From Actinomadura kijaniata NBRC 14229 (GTDB lineage: Bacteria; Actinomycetota; Actinomycetes; Streptosporangiales; Streptosporangiaceae), in the NCBI RefSeq assembly GCF_001552175.1, contig NZ_BCQR01000144.1, forward strand, positions 1 to 32,387: a DNA stretch of 32,387 nt, given 5' to 3'. The position numbers and the translations under genes were made by a program. Of the stretch, positions 7,464-14,300 are shown piece after piece (the stretch's first letter is position 1; every line of letters starts with the position of its first letter). Below the pieces are notes generated by a model. The model searched no databases. It was not told the origin of the DNA and worked only from the letters and a program-made list of their open reading frames with translations.

Positions 7464-8344
7464 TGGAACTCGACGCATCCGGGGAGCCCGCGGGCTCCCC
7501 GACCGGCGAGGACAAGCCGTCGGTCAAGAACCGGGCGGGCCGTAACCTCCCCATCGCCATCGGCGTCGGGGTCGCCCTCGGCGCTCTCGTGCTGCTGTCC
7601 CTCTACACCGTCAGGGAGATCTTCCTGGCGGTGATGGTGGTGTTCCTGCTCCTCGGGATGCAGGAGCTGACCAAGGCGTTCGCCACCCGCGGCATCCAGG
7701 CCCCGTTCGTCCCGCTGGCGGTCGGGATGGTCCTGGCGCCGGTCGCCGCCTACGTGTGGGGACCGATCGCGCTGGTGGCGGTGGTCGCGCTGACGGTGCT
7801 GGCGGTGCTGGTCGTGCGGATGCCCGAAGGGGCCGAGGGCTACGTCCGCGACACCACGGCCGGGGTGTTCGTCGCCGGGTACCTGGTGCTGATGGGCGGC
7901 GTGGTGGCGCTGCTGCTGGCCCCCGAGGACGGGGCCGAACGCATCGTGGTGTTCATCGCGGTCACGGTCTCCAGCGACATCGGCGGCTACTTCGCCGGGG
8001 CGTTCCTCGGCAAGCACAAGATGGCGCCCACGATCAGCCCGAAGAAGACCTGGGAGGGCGTCGCCGGTTCGGCGCTGACCTGCATGCTCGTCGGCGCGTG
8101 GCTGCTGTGGTGGCGGCTGGACGACGGGCGCTGGTGGCACGGTCTGCTGATCGGCCTGGCCGTCGTGGTGACCGCGATCGTCGGCGACCTGATCGAATCG
8201 ATGATCAAGCGGGATCTGGCGATCAAGGACATGGGCACCCTGCTGCCCGGCCACGGCGGCGTGATGGACCGGCTGGACTCGCTGGTCGCCACCGCCCCCG
8301 TGGTGTGGCTGCTGCTGGAGCTGTTCGTCCCGGCCGGCACCTGA
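7463..8344 (+). CDS. cdsA: Phosphatidate cytidylyltransferase (CDP-diacylglycerol synthase)
   Basis: This integral membrane enzyme makes CDP-diacylglycerol from phosphatidate and CTP. The 293-residue protein has a hydrophilic N-terminus of about 30 residues and then about eight membrane segments. The family signature near the C-terminus is complete, running from SMIKRDLAIKDMG through LLPGHGGVMDRLDS. SPKKTWEG, also typical, precedes it. ATG 7463 shares its last base region with the frr stop (TGATG); a TTG at 7460 is in frame but less likely. A hairpin follows the gene. Confidence 0.96.
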   Translation: MELDASGEPAGSPTGEDKPSVKNRAGRNLPIAIGVGVALGALVLLSLYTVREIFLAVMVVFLLLGMQELTKAFATRGIQAPFVPLAVGMVLAPVAAYVWGPIALVAVVALTVLAVLVVRMPEGAEGYVRDTTAGVFVAGYLVLMGGVVALLLAPEDGAERIVVFIAVTVSSDIGGYFAGAFLGKHKMAPTISPKKTWEGVAGSALTCMLVGAWLLWWRLDDGRWWHGLLIGLAVVVTAIVGDLIESMIKRDLAIKDMGTLLPGHGGVMDRLDSLVATAPVVWLLLELFVPAGT

Positions 8345-8360
8345 CCGGCGGATCCTCCGG

Positions 8361-8390
8361 ACGGCCGCGCGACCCCGGTCCCGCGGCCGT
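8361..8390 (+). terminator. Hairpin after cdsA
   Basis: ACGGCCGCG (8361-8369) pairs with CGCGGCCGT (8382-8390), and inside it GACC pairs with GGTC, making a long near-continuous stem. It is followed by TTCGCGCGTTCT. The position, 17 bp after the cdsA stop, suits the 3' end of the rpsB-cdsA transcript. Confidence 0.55.
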
Positions 8391-8489
8391 TCGCGCGTTC
8401 TCCGGCCAAGTGAGGGTCACGGGCGGGTCAAGTCCGGCCCGGCCGGGATGGCGCGGGCACGGCACGGCGTTTGCGACACTGGAGGAACG

Positions 8490-9638
8490 ATGTCTGCGAC
8501 CACCGAACCCGCCCCTGCCGGATCCGCGCCGAAGAAGACCCCGCCGAAGCTGGTCTTCGCCGCGCCCCGCCGGGGCAAGCCGCCGCGCCACCTGGCCGAC
8601 CTGACCACCGACGAACGCCGGGAGGCCGTCGCCGCGCTCGGCGAGAAGCCGTTCCGCGCCGACCAGCTGTCCCGCCACTACTTCGCGCGCCTGACCAAGG
8701 ACCCGGCGGACATGACGGACCTGCCCGCCGCGCTGCGCGACAGGCTCGCCGCCGAGCTGCTGCCGGAGCTGCTCACCCCGGTCCGGGAGCTGGCGTGCGA
8801 CGGCGGCAAGACCCTCAAGACGGTCTGGAAGGCCTTCGACGGGGTGCTGTTCGAGTCGGTGCTGATGCGCTACCCCGACCGGGCGACGATGTGCGTGTCG
8901 TCGCAGGCCGGATGCGGCATGAACTGCCCGTTCTGCGCGACCGGCCAGGCCGGGCTGACCCGCAACCTGTCCACCGCCGAGATCGTCGAGCAGGTCGCCG
9001 CCGGGGCCCGCGCGATGGCGGCGGGCCGCGTCGCGGGCGGGCCGGGCCGGGTGTCCAACATCGTGTTCATGGGCATGGGCGAGCCGCTGGCCAACTACAA
9101 GGCGGTCATCGGAGCGGTGCGCCGCATCACCGACCCCGCGCCGGCCGGACTGGGCATCTCGCAGCGCGCGGTGACGGTGTCGACGGTGGGTCTGGTCCCG
9201 GCGATCGAGAAGCTGGCCGCCGAGGACATGTCGGTGCGGCTGGCGCTGTCGCTGCACGCCCCCGACGACGAGCTGCGCGACGAGCTCGTGCCGATCAACA
9301 ACCGGTGGAAGGTCGAGGAGGTCCTGGACGCCGCCTGGCACTACGCCGACCGGTCGGGCCGCCGGGTCTCCATCGAGTACGCGCTGATCAAGGACATCAA
9401 CGACCAGGCGTGGCGCGCCGACCTGCTGGGCCGCCGGCTGAAGGGGCACCGGGTCCACGTCAACCTCATCCCGCTGAACCCCACGCCGGGTTCGAAGTGG
9501 ACCGCCTCGCGGCCCGAGGACGAGCGCGAGTTCGTCCGCCGCCTGGAGGCGCACGGCGTGCCCGTCACGGTCCGCGACACGCGCGGCCGGGAGATCGACG
9601 GGGCCTGCGGCCAGCTCGCCGCCGCCACCAAGGAGTAG
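8490..9638 (+). CDS. rlmN: Dual-specificity RNA methyltransferase RlmN (radical SAM)
   Basis: RlmN methylates C2 of A2503 in 23S rRNA and A37 in some tRNAs through a radical SAM mechanism with a methyl-cysteine intermediate. The cluster motif CGMNCPFC supplies C142, C146 and C149. MGMGEPLANY follows, and a cysteine in GACGQL near the end is the likely methyl-carrying residue. An extra N-terminal Pro/Lys-rich stretch of about 30 residues is present (382 residues in total). ATG 8490 has GGAGG close upstream and is preferred to an in-frame ATG at 8448. It stands alone after the cdsA hairpin. Confidence 0.97.
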   Translation: MSATTEPAPAGSAPKKTPPKLVFAAPRRGKPPRHLADLTTDERREAVAALGEKPFRADQLSRHYFARLTKDPADMTDLPAALRDRLAAELLPELLTPVRELACDGGKTLKTVWKAFDGVLFESVLMRYPDRATMCVSSQAGCGMNCPFCATGQAGLTRNLSTAEIVEQVAAGARAMAAGRVAGGPGRVSNIVFMGMGEPLANYKAVIGAVRRITDPAPAGLGISQRAVTVSTVGLVPAIEKLAAEDMSVRLALSLHAPDDELRDELVPINNRWKVEEVLDAAWHYADRSGRRVSIEYALIKDINDQAWRADLLGRRLKGHRVHVNLIPLNPTPGSKWTASRPEDEREFVRRLEAHGVPVTVRDTRGREIDGACGQLAAATKE

Positions 9639-9711
9639 CGGAGGGCTCCCGGCGCCTTGCGGAGCACTCGGGCGGGGCGTCAGGCTGGACGTCGCGGACG
9701 AGGTGGCGGCC

Positions 9712-10257
9712 GTGACGAAAGGGAGCCGGGTGGTTGTGAAGACGGGTGGGCGGCTGCTGCTGACGCGGCCGCCCGTCGTGATGCGCGGGTACGACCGGGC
9801 GCAGGTCGACGCCCTGCTGGAGCGCATCGGGAAGGCGCTCGACGGGGACGGCGGGCTCACCGCCGACGAGGTGCGCGGCACGCGGCTCGACATCGTGATG
9901 CGCGGCTATGACCGGCGGGTCGTCGACGAGCTGCTGATGGAGTGCGTCCGGCGGCTGCGGGCGTCCGGGCCGCGGACCCGGCGGGCCGGACGGCCCCGCG
10001 CGAACCCCGAGTGGCTGATCGGGTGGATCCAGAGCGCGCGGTTCGGCCGGGCCGGGCTGCGGACCGGGTACGACGTGCGGGACGTGGACGCGTTCCTGGA
10101 CCGGGTCGTGGCGGGGCTGCGGGGACCGGCCGCGCCGGTCGCGGCGTCGGACGTGCGCGAGTGCGCGTTCCGGACGGTGCGGTTCGGGGCCGCCTACGAC
10201 GAGGGCGAGGTCGACCGGTTCCTGGAGCAGCTCGCCGTGGCGCTGGAACGGCGCTAG
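9712..10257 (+). CDS. DivIVA-motif repeat protein
   Basis: This protein of about 181 residues carries four copies of the GYDxxxVDxxL signature of the DivIVA N-terminal domain, at about 26-37, 65-76, 119-130 and 161-172. The last copy is AAYDEGEVDRFL. There is no long coiled coil, unlike true DivIVA/Wag31. Similar short actinobacterial proteins are annotated only as DivIVA domain-containing. A role at curved membranes or in polar growth is inference. GTG 9712 has GAGG eight bases upstream; GTG 9703, 9730 and 9736 are alternatives, the last two behind AAAGGGAG. The TAG stop lies within the CTAG target of the MITE-like element that follows. Confidence 0.8.
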   Translation: MTKGSRVVVKTGGRLLLTRPPVVMRGYDRAQVDALLERIGKALDGDGGLTADEVRGTRLDIVMRGYDRRVVDELLMECVRRLRASGPRTRRAGRPRANPEWLIGWIQSARFGRAGLRTGYDVRDVDAFLDRVVAGLRGPAAPVAASDVRECAFRTVRFGAAYDEGEVDRFLEQLAVALERR

Positions 10258-10430
10258 GCCGTGTTTCAAAGCCCTGGCCCACGGCGCTCGCCCGGGGGCT
10301 CGCGCCTCACCAGGTCTTGGCGAGCGCGGCATCGCTTCGCGATCTGACCTGCGGGCCCTCGCCTCCGGCGTTGGGCCCGCAGGTCAGGTAACGCGCTCGC
10401 GCGTGGCTGAGGCCCACTGCGAAACAGGCG
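10258..10430. mobile_element. MITE-like non-coding element flanked by direct repeats
   Basis: Two copies of GGCGCTAGGCCG (10250-10261 and 10427-10438) bracket a non-coding segment. Its ends are inverted: TGTTTC at 10262-10267 and GAAACA at 10421-10426, with looser similarity further in. The interior holds a 15-bp perfect stem. CTAG at both borders suits an IS5/IS427-group-like element, which favours such targets; this family link is inference. No transposase frame fits inside, so it would be mobilised in trans or be immobile. Confidence 0.6.
10344..10387. repeat. 15-bp inverted repeat inside the MITE-like element
   Basis: CTGACCTGCGGGCCC (10344-10358) is perfectly complementary to 10373-10387. 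The 14-nt loop can itself pair CGCC with GGCG. As RNA it would form a strong hairpin just after the DivIVA-motif gene and may act as its terminator, although no T-run follows. Confidence 0.75.
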
Positions 10431-10499
10431 CTAGGCCGCGGCCGAGGGAGTCCCATACCGGTCTGGTAGGCGCCGGGCGCGTGGGGAACGGTATGTGTC

Positions 10500-11246
10500 A
10501 TGGATCACTTCCACACGCAGCGGCAGCGGCTGCACTCCCTGTTCGGTGTGTTCTTTTCCCCCGAGGTCACGGCGGCGCTGCTGGAGCTGGCCCGGCCCGC
10601 TCTGGCCCTGGGCGCCGAGGGGGAGGCGACGGTCCGGCTCGGCGGGGCGCCGGTGCTGCCCGTGGGGGAGGAGTGGCCGGTTGTGGCCGGGCGGCCGTTG
10701 GACTTCCTGGGCGCGGTGGACTTCGGGGAGATCGCCGCGCTGGGGGCCGTTCCCTGGCTCCCCGACAAGGGGGTGGCGGCGTTCTACGGCGGTGCCGGGT
10801 GCCGGGTGTTCGCCGGTGAGATGCGGGAGGCCGAACGCCCGGAGGGCGCGTCGGCGTATCCGTCGTGCCCGCTCGGCGCGAAGCCGTTCCTGTCGGTGCC
10901 CTCGCCGCAGGAGCCCGCGCTGCGGCGGCTGGAGGCGGCCTACAGCGGATGCCTGCCCCTCTACGAGCAGCTCCACGCGGCGTGGGCCCAGCACGCCTGG
11001 CCGGACGACGCGCCCATGCACCAGATCGGCGGCTGGCCGGTGCTGACGCGCGACCCCGAGGGGCCGCAGGCGACCGAGTCCGGATGGCGGCTGCTGTTGC
11101 AGCTGGACTCCGACAACCGCCTCGGCTGGGACTGGGGCGGCTCCGGGCGCGTCTACTTCTGTGTACAGGAGAACGCCCCGGTGGACAGCGCCTGCCTCAC
11201 CGCCCAGGCCGCCGAAGGTCAGCGGCGGCGGGCGACGAACGCGTAA
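10500..11246 (+). CDS. DUF1963 (YwqG-like) family protein
   Basis: The 248-residue protein matches DUF1963/YwqG. The N-terminal block RLGGAPVLPVGEEWPVVAGRPLDFLGAVD and the C-terminal block HQIGGWPVLTRDPEG...WRLLLQLDSDNRLGWDWGGSGRVYF are typical of this cytosolic family, whose biochemical role is unknown. There is no signal peptide or membrane segment. ATG 10500 has only a weak GGGGA upstream. The gene lies just after the MITE-like element. Its last 28 bases overlap, tail to tail, the end of the ABC-2 permease gene on the other strand. Confidence 0.85.
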   Translation: MDHFHTQRQRLHSLFGVFFSPEVTAALLELARPALALGAEGEATVRLGGAPVLPVGEEWPVVAGRPLDFLGAVDFGEIAALGAVPWLPDKGVAAFYGGAGCRVFAGEMREAERPEGASAYPSCPLGAKPFLSVPSPQEPALRRLEAAYSGCLPLYEQLHAAWAQHAWPDDAPMHQIGGWPVLTRDPEGPQATESGWRLLLQLDSDNRLGWDWGGSGRVYFCVQENAPVDSACLTAQAAEGQRRRATNA

Positions 11247-11914
11247 CCGCCTCCCACCACCGCCGTCCACAGGACCAGGTGGAGTGCGATACCGGGGTAG
11301 GCGTCGGTGAACGCGGCCGGGCCAACGTGGGCGGCGCGCACCCAGTCCAGGATCGGCACCGCCAGCGGGTTCAGCGGCCCCAGGCCCAGCAGGAGCGCGG
11401 CCACCAGCGCGCCCAGCAGGGCCAGCAGGGCGGTGCCAGGGGCGGGGATGACGGCGCGGCTCGTCCACGCGCCCAGCGCCGTCGCGGCGGCGTTGACCAG
11501 CAGCGCCAGCCCCACGCAGGTGAGCATCGTCGAGGCGGGCACGCCGACCAGGACGGACTGCAGCAGCGGGGAGGCCAGGGCCAGGGCGCCGAGGACGAGG
11601 TTGACGGTGTAGGCGGCCAGCAGCCCGGCGAACACCGGGACGTTCCGGCGGCGCGCGGCGACGGCCGACAGGTCGCGCTGGACGTCGGGCTGGGCGTCCA
11701 GCAGGGCGCGGGCGGTCCAGGCCCACACGAAGAACAGGAACGCGGGCACGTCGCCGAGCGTCCCGGTGGCGGCCTCCACGGTGTCCTCGGGCGTCTCGCC
11801 GCTGGGCCACTGGGACAGCACCAGCGCCATCACCAGGAAGATCACCACGAGTGGTTGCAGGACGCGCAGCGAGCGCACGTACCCGTCGATCTGGAACCGC
11901 GCCAGGGCGATCAT
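11219..11914 (-). CDS. ABC-2 type transporter permease
   Basis: The 231-residue protein has about six hydrophobic segments and no periplasmic domain, consistent with an ABC-2-type exporter permease. It starts MIALARFQIDGYVRSLRVLQPL, a common opening for these permeases (cytoplasmic helix, then TM1). The ATG at 11914 overlaps the stop of the ATPase gene by four bases (ATGA), so the pair is coupled and forms one transporter. The substrate cannot be told from sequence. The 3' end overlaps the convergent DUF1963 gene by 28 bp. Confidence 0.82.
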   Translation of the reverse strand: MIALARFQIDGYVRSLRVLQPLVVIFLVMALVLSQWPSGETPEDTVEAATGTLGDVPAFLFFVWAWTARALLDAQPDVQRDLSAVAARRRNVPVFAGLLAAYTVNLVLGALALASPLLQSVLVGVPASTMLTCVGLALLVNAAATALGAWTSRAVIPAPGTALLALLGALVAALLLGLGPLNPLAVPILDWVRAAHVGPAAFTDAYPGIALHLVLWTAVVGGGYAFVARRR

Positions 11915-12621
11915 CGCTGGGTCCTCCGCACCTCGTGGCCGTCGGCGAGCAGCTTGGTCTCCAGGTCGTCGGCCTGGTCGGTCCGCACGACGACCTCCAG
12001 GACGGTCCATCCGGTGTCGTCGTCGGCGGCGGTGACGGTGCCGTCGGCGACGCGCACGCGGCGGACGCCGGGCAGGTGCTCCACGACGCGCTGGTGGTCG
12101 CTGACGACGACGGTGGCGCCGTCGCCGGCCAGGTCGGAGATCAGGCCGGGCAGCGCGTCGCGGATCTGGGCGTCGAGCCCGGAGAACGGCTCGTCCAGCA
12201 CCAGCAGGCCGGGGGAGTGCAGCAGCGCCTGGACGAGGCCGACCTTCTGGGCGCTGCCCTTGGACAGCTCGGGCAGGCGCGTGTCGAGCAGCCGGCCGAG
12301 GGCGAGGCGCTCGATCCACGGGTCGGCGGCGCTCGCGGGGACGCCGTGGACCGCCGCCATGTGCGCCAGGTAGGACCGCACGCTGAACGGCTGGTCCACC
12401 GGGAACCGCTCGGGCGCGTACCCGACGCGTTCGGGCCGCCCGCTGACGGTGCCCCGGCGCGGGTCGCGCAGCCCGGCGACCAGCCGCAGCAACGTCGACT
12501 TGCCCGCCCCGTTGCGGCCGGTCACCTCGGCGACCGTGCCGGGCGGCAGGTCGAGGGTGACGTCCCGCAGGATCCACGGCGACCGCCGCCGGTACCGGAA
12601 CGCGATGCTGTCCAGGCGCAT
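11911..12621 (-). CDS. ABC transporter ATP-binding protein
   Basis: The 236-residue nucleotide-binding subunit is encoded with the ABC-2 permease. Walker A is GRNGAGKST (about 35-43) and Walker B is LLVLDEPFSGLD. The switch histidine is in VVSDHQR. The signature motif is divergent, LSKGSAQKV instead of LSGGQ; LSKG variants are common in ABC-2 exporter ATPases, so function is likely intact. No Shine-Dalgarno sequence is visible before ATG 12621, and the promoter candidate lies so close that the mRNA may be nearly leaderless. It is divergent from the HIT gene. Confidence 0.9.
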   Translation of the reverse strand: MRLDSIAFRYRRRSPWILRDVTLDLPPGTVAEVTGRNGAGKSTLLRLVAGLRDPRRGTVSGRPERVGYAPERFPVDQPFSVRSYLAHMAAVHGVPASAADPWIERLALGRLLDTRLPELSKGSAQKVGLVQALLHSPGLLVLDEPFSGLDAQIRDALPGLISDLAGDGATVVVSDHQRVVEHLPGVRRVRVADGTVTAADDDTGWTVLEVVVRTDQADDLETKLLADGHEVRRTQR

Positions 12622-12629
12622 GGGACCGC

Positions 12630-12659
12630 ACCGTAGCGGTGATCATGTAAAGCGGTCAT
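12630..12659 (-). promoter_or_regulatory. Promoter candidate for the ABC exporter pair
   Basis: On the minus strand ATGACC (12654-12659) and TACGGT (12630-12635) are separated by 18 bp and resemble actinomycete -35 and -10 hexamers. Transcription would begin within a few bases of the ATG at 12621, in line with the missing ribosome-binding site. Confidence 0.4.
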
Positions 12660-12699
12660 CAGCCCGGCGGGGGGACGGCTGCCGGGGCGGTGGGGGAGA

Positions 12700-13134
12700 A
12701 TGCGTCGGGTGAGCGACCCCGACTGCGTGTTCTGCCGGATCGTCAAGGGCGAGCAGCCCGCGCACCTGGTGCTGGAGGAGCCCGAGGCGCTGGCGTTCCT
12801 CGACACCCGCCCGCTGTTCAAGGGGCATGTCCTGCTGGTGCCGCGCGAGCACCACGAGACGCTGCCCGACCTGCCGCCCGAGCAGGTGGGGCCGCTGTTC
12901 CTGCACGCGCGGCGGCTGGCGGCGGCGATGGAGGGGACGCTCGGCGCGGCCGGGTCGTTCGTGGCGATGAACAACCGGGTCAGCCAGAGCGTCCCGCACC
13001 TGCACGTCCACGTCGTGCCGCGCAACCGCAAGGACGGGCTGCGCGGGTTCTTCTGGCCGCGGCACCGCTACGACTCCGATGCGGAGGCAGCCGACTACGC
13101 CGCCCGGCTGCGCGAGGCGCTGGGCGGCGCGTGA
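12700..13134 (+). CDS. HIT family nucleotide hydrolase or transferase
   Basis: The 144-residue protein is a histidine-triad protein. It has the N-terminal CVFCRIVKGEQPA block, the GHVLLVPREHHETL segment and the catalytic triad HLHVHVVP near residue 106. HIT proteins of this bacterial branch hydrolyse nucleoside phosphoramidates or dinucleoside polyphosphates; the exact substrate is unknown. ATG 12700 follows a purine-rich GGGGGAGA; GTG 12709 (VSDPD) is another possible start. It is divergent from the ABC transporter genes. Confidence 0.92.
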   Translation: MRRVSDPDCVFCRIVKGEQPAHLVLEEPEALAFLDTRPLFKGHVLLVPREHHETLPDLPPEQVGPLFLHARRLAAAMEGTLGAAGSFVAMNNRVSQSVPHLHVHVVPRNRKDGLRGFFWPRHRYDSDAEAADYAARLREALGGA

Positions 13135-13147
13135 GGCTCCCCGGCCG

Positions 13148-13432
13148 TCAGCTTCCCAGCGCGGTCAGGAGGGCGGTCAGCGGGCCGGCCGCGCCCTCGC
13201 GTCCGTCGGGTCCGGGCACGGCGGGATGGGGTGGCGGGTCGTTGAGGGCGGCGTGCTCGTACAGGTCCCGTTCCGCCCGGTCGAGGGCGGCGCACAGCAC
13301 GTACTGAGGCACCGTCCAGCCCAGCAGCTCGGCCGCCTTGCTGATCACAAGGTGCTGTTCGGCCGAGGTCGGGAAGGTGATGAGCTCGTCGGATCGGGGG
13401 GAGGGAAGGCCCTGGCGCACCGACTCAGACAT
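13148..13432 (-). CDS. Small DUF1778-like protein (possible RHH antitoxin-type)
   Basis: This 94-residue protein has a central stretch, ELITFPTSAEQHLVISKAAELLGWTVPQYVL then CAALDRAERDL, that resembles DUF1778 antitoxins of the TacA type (a beta-strand, then two helices). The Pro-rich C-terminus is variable. The family assignment is tentative because the first-strand arginine pattern is poor. A strong AAGGAG sits seven bases before the ATG at 13432. No acetyltransferase toxin partner is adjacent, so it may be a solitary regulator. Confidence 0.65.
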   Translation of the reverse strand: MSESVRQGLPSPRSDELITFPTSAEQHLVISKAAELLGWTVPQYVLCAALDRAERDLYEHAALNDPPPHPAVPGPDGREGAAGPLTALLTALGS

Positions 13433-13565
13433 GGTCGGTCTCCTTCCTGGCAGCATCTCAAAGTACGCCCGTGCGCACCGATGCGGCATCCCCAATAAGA
13501 AGGAGAATATGAGCCCGCGGGGCACCAATCGTCCGCCAGACGGCCGTCCGTGGGACGGGAAGTCG

Positions 13566-13613
13566 CCGCCGCGCGACGTGGGACGGCCGGGACGGCCGGA
13601 CATCGCGCGGCGG
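13566..13613 (-). terminator. Hairpin downstream of the Lrp gene
   Basis: CCGCCGCGCGA (13566-13576) pairs with TCGCGCGGCGG (13603-13613) around a 26-nt loop that contains GGCC-rich inner pairs. It lies 13 bp past the lrp stop on the minus strand. No T-run follows, so it may be a 3'-end stabilising stem rather than a classic terminator. Confidence 0.5.
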
Positions 13614-13626
13614 GGGTTCCGAACGG

Positions 13627-14136
13627 TCAGCGGGTCCCCCACGAGTAGGTCTGCTTGCGCAGCTTCAGGTAGACGAAGCTCTCGGTGGAGACCACGCCCG
13701 GAACGCGCCGGATGCGGCCCAGCAGCTCCAGCAGCTGCTCGTCGTCCTCGCAGACCAGCTCGACCAGGATGTCGAACGACCCGGCGGTGATCACCACATA
13801 GTCGATCTCCTCGAACGCGGCCAGCTCGTCGGCGACGGCCTCCAGGTCGCCCTCGCACTTGAGGCCGATCATCATCTGCCGGGAGAAGCCCAGCATCAGG
13901 GGGTCGGTGACGCCGACGATCTGCATGACGCCGGAGTCCAGGAGCTTCTGCACGCGTTGCCGCACCGCCGCCTCCGACAGGCCGACGGCCTTGCCGATCG
14001 CGGCGTAGGAACGGCGTCCGTCCTGCTGGAGCTGCTCGATGATCTGTTTGGCGGTCTCGTCGAGCTGGACGGACGCGAGGGCGCGGCGAGACCCGTTCCG
14101 GCGGTCCCGGGAGCCCTCCGTGGGGCGCTCCGTCAT
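13627..14136 (-). CDS. Lrp/AsnC family transcriptional regulator
   Basis: The 169-residue protein has a variable N-terminus of about 25 residues, an AsnC-type helix-turn-helix (LDETAKQIIEQLQQDGRRSYAAIGKAVGLSEAAVRQRVQKLLDSG) and a C-terminal RAM ligand-sensing domain (about 80-165). ATG 14136 has AAGGAG eight bases upstream and is preferred to the in-frame start at 14214. It is divergent from the aminoaldehyde dehydrogenase gene across a 164-bp spacer holding an inverted repeat. Control of the polyamine or aminoaldehyde genes, and of itself, is the natural inference; the ligand is unknown. Confidence 0.92.
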   Translation of the reverse strand: MTERPTEGSRDRRNGSRRALASVQLDETAKQIIEQLQQDGRRSYAAIGKAVGLSEAAVRQRVQKLLDSGVMQIVGVTDPLMLGFSRQMMIGLKCEGDLEAVADELAAFEEIDYVVITAGSFDILVELVCEDDEQLLELLGRIRRVPGVVSTESFVYLKLRKQTYSWGTR

Positions 14137-14175
14137 GGCTGGTCTCCTTGCTGCGGCAGTGGGCCTGATGAGCGG

Positions 14176-14209
14176 ACGATCCAAGGAATCCGTCGTGAAA
14201 TTGGATCGT
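14176..14209. promoter_or_regulatory. Inverted-repeat operator candidate between lrp and the dehydrogenase gene
   Basis: ACGATCCAA (14176-14184) is perfectly repeated in inverse at 14201-14209, with centres about 25 bp apart. A related GGAATCC pair (14185-14191 and 14216-14222) is interleaved. Position in the divergent spacer suits an Lrp-family site. Confidence 0.5.
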
Positions 14210-14223
14210 AACAACGGAATCCC

Positions 14224-14252
14224 TTGTCATGAGCCCGATCCTCTGTCAAGGT
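14224..14252 (+). promoter_or_regulatory. Promoter candidate for the aminoaldehyde dehydrogenase gene
   Basis: TTGTCA (14224-14229) and CAAGGT (14247-14252) are spaced by 17 bp. The -35 hexamer is good and the -10 hexamer is weak. The inverted repeat lies directly upstream, a position that would suit activation. Confidence 0.3.
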
Positions 14253-14300
14253 CGTGCCCAAGTGGACACATCGGGCGTATGCCCCCGAGAAGGGAACGAC

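Noticed and set aside
11219..12646. 475-codon minus-strand frame that looks like an ABC-permease fusion
   Set aside because: Its first half is an out-of-frame reading of the ATPase gene. The real permease starts at ATG 11914 with an ATGA overlap.
13509..13790. Small plus-strand ORF with a strong AAGGAG before ATG 13509
   Set aside because: It runs antisense into lrp and its product is an Arg/Pro/Gly-rich shadow. AAGGAG here may be chance, though the start is unusually good.
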